DNA of 33,355 nt from Longimicrobiales bacterium (lineage in GTDB: Bacteria; Gemmatimonadota; Gemmatimonadetes; Longimicrobiales; Gaopeijiaceae), in the NCBI GenBank assembly GCA_029941275.1, contig JAPYQK010000005.1, positions 1 through 33,355 on the forward strand, given 5' to 3'. Below, piece after piece: positions 26,934 to 33,355 of the stretch. A program made the translations under genes and the position numbers. Position 1 is the first letter of the stretch. Each line of letters begins with the position of its first letter. The notes under the pieces were generated by a model. It saw only the letters and a program-made list of their open reading frames with translations, did not search any database and was not told where the DNA came from.

Positions 26934-27052
26934 TCCAAATAGCTCCCAGCTTGCTCCAACATCGCGTCCCGGCCTTTCATGGCGTTGTTGAGACGAGCAA
27001 CAGCATCAGCATCGGGCAATTCCTTACGAAGGTTCGGGTCGCCAGCAACATC
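26924..27052 (-). pseudogene. C-terminal remnant of an unidentified gene overlapping the YegS-like start
   Basis: Reverse frame reads DVAGDPNLRKELPDADAVARLNNAMKGRDAMLEQAGSYLECR*, bounded upstream by an in-frame TAG; its TGA overlaps the downstream GTG start region. Confidence 0.4.
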
Positions 27053-27244
27053 CTAGGCGGTACTGCCATGAGCAAGCTGCCTGCTCCGACACCTATGCCT
27101 GCTTACCAAGGCAAGCTACGGAGTAATTAGGATCTCACGTGCAGCGCTGAGCCACTGCCCCAAACTTGGACAGGGCCTGAGCCGGGGGTTACGGTTTCTG
27201 GAGCACCGATGATCTGGAAATGAGCCAGGCACACTGGAGGCAGG

Positions 27245-28081
27245 ATGAAGAATCTACCGAGTTTATTATTCGGACTATTGAGCTGCGTCTTCGTTTTCAG
27301 CTCCGCCGCAGACGCTCAATCGTATCGTGTGCTGCTCTCCAATGACGACGGCATCGAATCCCCGCAGTTGGCGGCATTGAAGCAAGCATTGGAGTCTCTG
27401 CCCGGCGTTGAAGTGCTTGTGTCCGCCCCCCACGAGAATCAATCCGGAGCCGGCCAAGCGACGGGCCCCGACCGACTGATCGTCGATCGTGTGTACCGCG
27501 ACGGTTCGCTGTTCGGATACGCCGTGCACGGTGAACCCGCAGAAGCCGTCCGTTTTGCCACAGTGATGTTGGCGGGGGACGAAGGCTTCGATCTGGTCGT
27601 ATCTGGGATCAATCAGGGCGCCAATGTGGGGAACGTCTCTCACCATTCGGGCACGGTCGGAGCTGCCTTCGAGGGCCACTATCAAGGCATCCCTTCCATC
27701 GCCATATCACAGGAGGCGCGCGGTGCTGACACGGAAAGGTCGGCGAGATTCGCAGCTGTTCTGGTCCAGAGATACCAGCGAGAGGGAGCACCCCCAGGAA
27801 TGATCTTGTCGGTCAACATCCCGGCGGGTGAGCTAAAAGGTGTACGGGTCAGACCGATGGGCGATGCTTACTTGAAGACTGTCGACTACGAAATTCGAGA
27901 GGAGTCCGAAAACACTACGACTTATCAACGTCGGCGAATCAGACAACGAGGCACGGATCCGAGTTCGGATACCTTCTCGTATCAAGAGGGCTACATCGTG
28001 CTTACGCCACTGAAGTTCGACTGGACCGATCATGAAGCCATCGGTGAAGTTACGGCGTGGGGTTTGCGGTTGGTGGATTGA
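27245..28081 (+). CDS. surE: 5'/3'-nucleotidase SurE, exported form
   Basis: RVLLSNDDGIESPQLAAL (NDDG metal motif), VSAPHENQSGAGQA, YAVHGEPAEAVRFA, LVVSGINQGANVGNVSHHSGTVGAAFEG; N-terminal signal peptide LLFGLLSCVFVFSSAADAQ. Confidence 0.92.
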   Translation: MKNLPSLLFGLLSCVFVFSSAADAQSYRVLLSNDDGIESPQLAALKQALESLPGVEVLVSAPHENQSGAGQATGPDRLIVDRVYRDGSLFGYAVHGEPAEAVRFATVMLAGDEGFDLVVSGINQGANVGNVSHHSGTVGAAFEGHYQGIPSIAISQEARGADTERSARFAAVLVQRYQREGAPPGMILSVNIPAGELKGVRVRPMGDAYLKTVDYEIREESENTTTYQRRRIRQRGTDPSSDTFSYQEGYIVLTPLKFDWTDHEAIGEVTAWGLRLVD

Positions 28082-28133
28082 TACTCACGGACAAAAATCG
28101 GGTCGGTGCGCTGATCGTTGAACTGGCTCCGAC

Positions 28134-28846
28134 CTAGCTCCGAGCTTGCTCAAGCATCTCCGTCGCGACCTGCTCGAACAACGGCGCTTCGAGTTTCTGG
28201 TAGCCCGCGATAGCCTCTTTGGGCAGTTCTCCGGCACGCTCCCGGTCGTCTGGTGCGCCGCACCTGAGGAGCATCCACGCCCACCATCGTCTGGTTTCGA
28301 ACTGTCCCATGACGATGGGGACCTCCTCCGCTCGCTGCAGGGCCGTCGTGAAGTGGCCTTCCGCTGCGTCCCACTCGCCAGCGCATGCCGCGGCAATTCC
28401 CGTCGTGCAAGCCCAGGGCACGGTGATGTGGCCCACGGTTCCGAGCGTCAGTGATTCGACGGCATCCTCGTACAGACCAGCTGCGGTTTCGATTTCCCCC
28501 AGCACGGTCAGCCCGTCGATGGCGGTGTGGAGAGCGAAGCCGTCCCCCACCCACCTTCGACGGCCGACTCGGAACAGCTCCGGCTCGACCTCCTCATAGA
28601 GCGACATTGCGTCCGGCCCGCCCGCATAAGCCGCGAACCAAAACCGGAAGCCCGCCGCATTTGAACGCCAAATTCGATCCTCTTTTTGTGCGGCGAAGAA
28701 ACGATCGATGAGGGCCACCGCCTCTTCCGGCTTCCCTTGCCAGAACCGGCCCACCGCCGCCTGGCCATGCCGCCCTCGCCGAGTTCTCGCCCGATCGAGT
28801 ATCGCCCTTCGAGGGCGGCATTCAGCCGGGTTACGGGGTCGGACAT
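28134..28846 (-). pseudogene. Ser/Thr protein kinase remnant: N-terminal glycine-rich loop joined out of frame to a TPR-like C-terminus
   Basis: ATG at 28846: MSDPVTRLNAALEGRYSIGRELGEGGMA (PknB-type start), then frame change into VGRFWQGKPEEAVALIDRFF...GEWDAAEGHFTTALQRAEEVP...RWWAWMLLRCGAPDDRERAGELPKEAIAGYQKL (ORF 28134..28754). Confidence 0.75.
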
Positions 28847-28869
28847 CCGGTCGTTCCTGGAGACTCGGC

Positions 28870-30096
28870 CTAGTTTCCGTTCAAGCGCACGAACTTCTGG
28901 ATCCGGTGCCCAGTCTGCACCTCACCCGTGTAAAGATTTCCCTGGGAATCGAACGCCATATAGTGGAGCCAATCGAAATTTCCCGCCTGGTGACCGCCGG
29001 TACCCCAAGAGTAGACGGGCTCGAGCGTCGCCCGATCCAGGGTCCACACCACATTGTTGGTCCCGTCGGGCACGTATAGGAACCGTTGCTCGGTATCGAG
29101 CGGGTCGAACTCGGCACCCCAGGTGGATCCAGGGCCGTACGTCTGGGGAGCAAGAACGTTCTCCATGATGAACGTACCGTCTTTCTCGAAGACCTGAAAG
29201 CGGTTGCTGGGACGGTCGCTCACGTAAACCCGCCCGTCATTGGAAATGGCCAGTCCATGTACGGGAGTCCGCCACGTACGGCTTGGCGGAGCATCCGGAT
29301 CCCACGGGCCTGGATCTTCATCCACTGGGGGCTCACCGTAGGCCCCCCAGTGCCGTAAGTACTCGCCAGTGTTGGCGTCGAAAACGATCAAACGCCGATT
29401 GCCGTACCCATCCGCCACGTAGAGTTCGTCCGTGGTGGGGTCCACTTCCATGGTGGCCGCCCGGCGAACGGAGTTCGTGTCGTTGCTGCCTTCGCTCACA
29501 CCGACGCCGCCGATCATGAGCACGAGCTCACCGTCCTGCGTGAACTTCATGATGTGATCGTCTCCGCCCCCGTTTCCGGCGACCCACACGAATCCTTGGT
29601 AGTCCACGTGAATTCCGTGTTCGCTATTGAACCACTGGTACTCGCCGGTGGGGCTGTCGCCGCCCCACGCTTGGATCACGTTTCCTTCCGGATCAAACGC
29701 CAACACGGCTGGGGCGGTGGTGCAGCATGCCGATTGGACCGGATCGCTGCCCCACGTCCGGTCCCTCGTGGTCTGCGCCATGGTCGAACCGGCGTTCGTA
29801 GCCTGCACCGTCCACGGCCTGTGAATGATCCAAAGGTTGTCATTGCTGTCGACGGATGTGCCGGCGATTTGCCCCGTGATCCAGTTGTTGGGAAGGGGCT
29901 TGGGCCAGAACGGGTCGACGGCGAACTGTGCCACTCCATCGGGTACTCCGGGGCCCGATGCGTCGGCGGGCACCCTGGCCATACTTTCTGCCGAGGAAGA
30001 TGCGGTCCCGGCGTCGTCCATGGCGCAGGCGGAAGCCACGAAGATGACCAACGATGTTGCGAGGACCGTGCAAATCAAACCGTAGGATCGGCTCAT
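28870..30096 (-). CDS. NHL-repeat six-bladed beta-propeller lipoprotein (peptidyl-alpha-hydroxyglycine amidating lyase-like)
   Basis: Lipobox VASACAMDD; SEHGIHVDYQGFVWVAGNG, PVHGLAISNDGRVYVSDRPSNRFQVFEKDG, DWLHYMAFDSQGNLYTGEVQTGHRIQKFV. Confidence 0.82.
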   Translation of the reverse strand: MSRSYGLICTVLATSLVIFVASACAMDDAGTASSSAESMARVPADASGPGVPDGVAQFAVDPFWPKPLPNNWITGQIAGTSVDSNDNLWIIHRPWTVQATNAGSTMAQTTRDRTWGSDPVQSACCTTAPAVLAFDPEGNVIQAWGGDSPTGEYQWFNSEHGIHVDYQGFVWVAGNGGGDDHIMKFTQDGELVLMIGGVGVSEGSNDTNSVRRAATMEVDPTTDELYVADGYGNRRLIVFDANTGEYLRHWGAYGEPPVDEDPGPWDPDAPPSRTWRTPVHGLAISNDGRVYVSDRPSNRFQVFEKDGTFIMENVLAPQTYGPGSTWGAEFDPLDTEQRFLYVPDGTNNVVWTLDRATLEPVYSWGTGGHQAGNFDWLHYMAFDSQGNLYTGEVQTGHRIQKFVRLNGN

Positions 30097-30212
30097 TGTT
30101 CGTCACCAGTTCAAGGGGAGTGTCCGAAACAAGGGATGGTAGAGTAGGACTCGACTGAGTTCTCGGACAGAACCACTGAGCATTCCTCGACAGTTCCGCC
30201 GGGCAATAACAA

Positions 30213-30246
30213 GAGCCCCGCAAGGCACGACAACCTTGCGGGGCTC
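30213..30246 (-). terminator. Intrinsic terminator-like hairpin downstream of the NHL gene at 30349-31497
   Basis: GAGCCCCGCAAGG-(8 nt)-CCTTGCGGGGCTC, 13-bp perfect stem followed on the minus strand by TTGTTATTG. Confidence 0.75.
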
Positions 30247-30348
30247 AAACTCGAAGTCTCTCGATGCAGCGAAACTCGTCACTAGTTGGCCTCGATGAGG
30301 CGCAAACCAGCGACCATCACCGGAAAACTAGCGGCCCTCCAATCCGAG

Positions 30349-31497
30349 CTAGCGCCCCTCCGCCCACGGCGGCCCAATGATCAAGTCCGGATCGACACCC
30401 TGCTTGGGCACGAACTTCTGGGTCCGGCCGTACTGGTTGTCCCCACCGTACATATTCCGCTCGGAGTCGACCGTAAAGGTGTGCACCTCGAGGTAGCCAT
30501 TCGGGAGCGCTCGGGGGACCTCCCAGGTGTACAGGCGCTTCCCATCGAAGTCCACCTTGACGAACCGGAGCGGACCCAACGTGGTGATCCACACCGCGTC
30601 GTCATTGACGATGACATCCAGCGTGAGGCCAAAACCGTCCGAAGAGTTGATGAACTCAACTCGGCCGGGATCGTTGGTCGTCCTGTATTGGTTGATACGA
30701 CCCCCGGACCGATCGAGGGCGAAAATCCGACCATCCGGCCCCGTGGCGATCGCGTGCACGCCGTTGAATTGACCGGGACCGCTTCCCTCACCTCCGAACT
30801 CGCCCAGATAATTCGTGTCCGCGTCCAGAATGACGACGCGATGGTTGTCCAGCCCGTCGGCAATCAGGATTCTTCCGTCGGGCAGGAACGCCACGTCCTG
30901 GGGCCGGGAGTAGTGGGTCTGGTCGGCTCCAGGGACGTCTTTCTCGCCCAACGTCATCAGGAGCTCGCTGCCGTCGTTGGAGAACACGTAGATCTGATGG
31001 AACGTCTCGTTAACGAGCCAGATCCGTCGCGCGGGATCGTAGGGGCTGATCCGAATCCGGTGCGGTCCGGGGCCTTCCGACCCTGCGCACAGGTAGTCCC
31101 ACTGCTCCCAAACGTCCGTCACGTTCCCGTTACGATCGAGCGTGTACAAGCAGTTCTGCCACGTCCTCAAGGCGACCGCCTGCAACGTGTTGATGCCGAT
31201 GGATCCGGCGTACCCGTCAAACTCGTCCGGAATCGGGATCGGCAACCGGGTCTCGCCACGCTGTGCGACGATGATGCGGTCGGGAGATTCAGCCCACAGG
31301 CCCGAGTTTCCGCCGTGTGTAAATCCTTGTTTGGCGAACGGTACGTGCCACCCCTCGATGATGTCGTAGGGGCTCGGGCCGATCGGTCCCTCGTCTACGT
31401 CCTGAGATGAGACGGGTCCTGGCAGTACGGCGGCGAACAAACCGGTCAGCACAGCACCGGCTAGAAGTCTCGAATTGCGCATGTCGAACAGCTCCAT
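30349..31497 (-). CDS. Secreted NHL-repeat six-bladed beta-propeller protein
   Basis: Likely start 31482 (MRNSRLLAGAVLTGLFAAVLPGPVSSQ) with GGAG RBS; RPQDVAFLPDGRILIADGLDNHRVVILD, GVHAIATGPDGRIFALDRSGGRINQY, VHTFTVDSERNMYGGDNQYGRTQKF. Confidence 0.82.
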   Translation of the reverse strand: MELFDMRNSRLLAGAVLTGLFAAVLPGPVSSQDVDEGPIGPSPYDIIEGWHVPFAKQGFTHGGNSGLWAESPDRIIVAQRGETRLPIPIPDEFDGYAGSIGINTLQAVALRTWQNCLYTLDRNGNVTDVWEQWDYLCAGSEGPGPHRIRISPYDPARRIWLVNETFHQIYVFSNDGSELLMTLGEKDVPGADQTHYSRPQDVAFLPDGRILIADGLDNHRVVILDADTNYLGEFGGEGSGPGQFNGVHAIATGPDGRIFALDRSGGRINQYRTTNDPGRVEFINSSDGFGLTLDVIVNDDAVWITTLGPLRFVKVDFDGKRLYTWEVPRALPNGYLEVHTFTVDSERNMYGGDNQYGRTQKFVPKQGVDPDLIIGPPWAEGR

Positions 31498-31681
31498 TAT
31501 GCGGATCCTTGATGACCCAGATTGGTGATGGCGGTTCCCCGTCTACTTCCTGCAGCCTGGTCCCGGTCGACGAGGACGTGGTAACGTGGCAAGAGACTCG
31601 GCATAGCGCCATGTCCGAGGATGGATTCGTGGCCCAGAGCTCCGACCTGGCATTGTCCGACCTAACTTTGTCGATCTGACG

Positions 31682-32032
31682 TTGGATGACGTAGTGGGAA
31701 CAAAAGGAAAGACCGAAGCCAGCAGCTTCTTCTGGAAGACGGCGGAGGAGTTGATGGGCCGCCCAGATATCAGCGAAGGAACGCTCATGGGGTTCCCCTA
31801 CTTGCGGGTGGACGGTGGCTTCTTCGCCACGTGTGATCATCGATCCGGCCACCTGATCGTGAAGCTCTCGCGCGAACGGGTTCAGGAGATCATCACTCAG
31901 GGCCAGGGTGAACCCTTCGCGCCGGCCGGTCGTGTGTTCAAGGAGTGGGCGCTAGTAGAACAGCGCGATACAAAGAAGTGGCAAGATTTGATGGACGAGG
32001 CGATTCAGTTCGTTGGAGGCGCGAATCGATAG
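31682..32032 (+). CDS. MmcQ/YjbR-family protein
   Basis: GTLMGFPYLRVDGGFFATCDHRSGHLIVKLSRERVQEIITQGQGEPFAPAGRVFKEWALVEQ; TTG start. Confidence 0.82.
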   Translation: MDDVVGTKGKTEASSFFWKTAEELMGRPDISEGTLMGFPYLRVDGGFFATCDHRSGHLIVKLSRERVQEIITQGQGEPFAPAGRVFKEWALVEQRDTKKWQDLMDEAIQFVGGANR

Positions 32033-32062
32033 TAGGTTGAAGTTCCACCTAGGAGGGACTCA

Positions 32063-33136
32063 GTGACCGAGCCGGATGGTACAACCCGTCCTTTCAACCA
32101 GCACGGTGGCCTGACGTTGATCCCGATGCCGGGCTTCGAGGATCTGGCCCGCGAGGTCAAGCGTCGCGTCGAGGTAGGCCGCTACGAATTCGACACCTCC
32201 ATTGATGTGGCGGACTTCGAGTTTGGCTATCGCGCGAGCGGCGAGCCCTATGTGCGCTTCGGCAAAGAGCACATCGCCGGGCACGATTGTGTCGTGTTGA
32301 CGAGCGGTCCGGGAACTCCCGCAATGCTTCTGCAGCTCATGCTCATCCTTCGTTATTTGAGCGGACGACGCGCCAGCCGCATTGCCGTGGTCGCCGGATA
32401 CTTTCCACTGGGACGCTCGGACAAGGACGAAGGGGCCCTGGAGTTCGCCATGCCCCCGTTGATCATCGACTTGATGATGATGTCGACCTACAACGGCCTC
32501 GACCGGGTGATCACGGTGGATCTGCATGCCCCTCAGGTCGTGATGAGCGGGCGTACCGGGTTCATCACGGAAGTCTCCATGATCCGCCGCATGCTGAAGC
32601 GGGCCGCAGACGAGGCCTTGGCCCTCGGTCATCCGATCTGCCTGTGCTTCCCCGACGACACCGCCGCCAAACGTATGGAATCCGCGGTCGCACAGATCAG
32701 TGAGCAAATGGGCGTCACGTTCCCAGTCGTCTATGGAGCCAAGCGTCGCACGTCGAGCCAGGAGTCGACGCTGGCAGGCCTCTTCGGCGAGTTGGATGCG
32801 ATTGACGGCGCCACCGTGCTCAACCTAGATGACGAGATCGCAACTGGGGGCACCAACATCGACAGCGCGGCCGAGCTCAAAGCCCACTACGGGGCGGCGC
32901 GCGTCTGGGCCGTCGTGACACACGGCGTGTTATGCGGGTCCGCCGCCGAGCGTTTCGGAGAGCCATCCTGTGCCGTCGATCGGGTCTTCATCAGCGACAC
33001 CATTCCAGTGTCCAACCGCCCAGAGCTGGAGCCACTGATGGCGTCGGGCCGCTTGGACGTTACATCCTGGTGCCCCGACCTCAGCTGGATTCTCTACCAC
33101 CACCATTGGAACCTTTCCATCCGAGAACTCCGCTGA
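32063..33136 (+). CDS. Ribose-phosphate pyrophosphokinase-like protein (divergent PRPP synthetase family)
   Basis: GTG start after AGGAGGG; VVAGYFPLGRSDKDEG, RVITVDLHAPQV, PDDTAAKRM, TVLNLDDEIATGGTNIDSAAELKAHYGAARVWAVVTHGVL (PRPP-loop region), RVFISDTIP. Confidence 0.78.
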   Translation: MTEPDGTTRPFNQHGGLTLIPMPGFEDLAREVKRRVEVGRYEFDTSIDVADFEFGYRASGEPYVRFGKEHIAGHDCVVLTSGPGTPAMLLQLMLILRYLSGRRASRIAVVAGYFPLGRSDKDEGALEFAMPPLIIDLMMMSTYNGLDRVITVDLHAPQVVMSGRTGFITEVSMIRRMLKRAADEALALGHPICLCFPDDTAAKRMESAVAQISEQMGVTFPVVYGAKRRTSSQESTLAGLFGELDAIDGATVLNLDDEIATGGTNIDSAAELKAHYGAARVWAVVTHGVLCGSAAERFGEPSCAVDRVFISDTIPVSNRPELEPLMASGRLDVTSWCPDLSWILYHHHWNLSIRELR

Positions 33137-33300
33137 TGGAGCCCGGGCGGAGGACACCCCTACCGCTCGCCCCTCGCAAAACTCCAGGCGCATGCGAGTT
33201 GACCGGTCTGACCCCGGCCCTCAGGTTATGATGACCCGGCTGAGGGCTGCTGACAGGAGGGCCATTCAGTGTCGTGGATCCCGCTGGCTTGGAGGGTAAA

Positions 33301-33355
33301 ATGAGGAATCGCGCTCTACTTACCGCCGTTCTTTGTGCGACCGCAGCGCTCGGCA
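33301..33355 (+). CDS. Start of an exported protein truncated by the window end
   Basis: GGAGGGTAAA-ATG; MRNRALLTAVLCATAALG signal-peptide-like. Confidence 0.5.
   Translation, partial: MRNRALLTAVLCATAALG

Noticed and set aside
26918-27130. 70-aa plus-strand ORF
   Set aside because: Overlaps the lipid-kinase start and the minus-strand remnant; no homology-like motif.
31660-31690. Similarity of TTTGTCGATCTGACGTTGGAT to the TonB-remnant stretch CTTGTCAATCTGTCGTTGGAC
   Set aside because: Short, diverged and in an unrelated context; most likely chance.
1-33355. tRNA, rRNA, integrase, prophage or toxin-antitoxin signatures
   Set aside because: None recognised by eye on either strand; a tRNAscan/HMM run would be needed to exclude them formally.

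Overview
The window is a GC-rich chromosomal segment, probably from a Gemmatimonadota-like or related environmental bacterium (inferred from gene content only). It is dense with exported proteins and transport genes. Intact genes include: an exported epoxide hydrolase; a PhoD-like phosphatase; a TetR-TolC-adaptor-RND efflux operon with a perfect 22-bp operator palindrome; a second, divergent TetR gene with its own 17-bp palindrome; a PHP/CehA-like exported protein; a BON lipoprotein; a three-subunit molybdo-hydroxylase (2Fe-2S / FAD / Mo); a cytochrome c protein fused to a PHM-like copper monooxygenase; an orphan MacA-like adaptor with a Gly/Arg-rich insert; a YegS/diacylglycerol-kinase-like protein; an exported SurE; two NHL/PAL-like beta-propellers; an MmcQ/YjbR protein; and a divergent PRPP-synthetase-like protein. 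The most unusual aspect is a cluster of gene remnants. An SDR gene is broken by one extra TG unit. A TonB-dependent receptor and a Ser/Thr kinase each keep their N- and C-termini but lack the middle. A PAS/PAC tail lies between the two TetR genes, and a 42-aa C-terminal remnant overlaps the start of the YegS-like gene. A strongly structured non-coding region (about 21,600-21,900) precedes the cytochrome/PHM gene. No CRISPR array, rRNA or tRNA was recognised.
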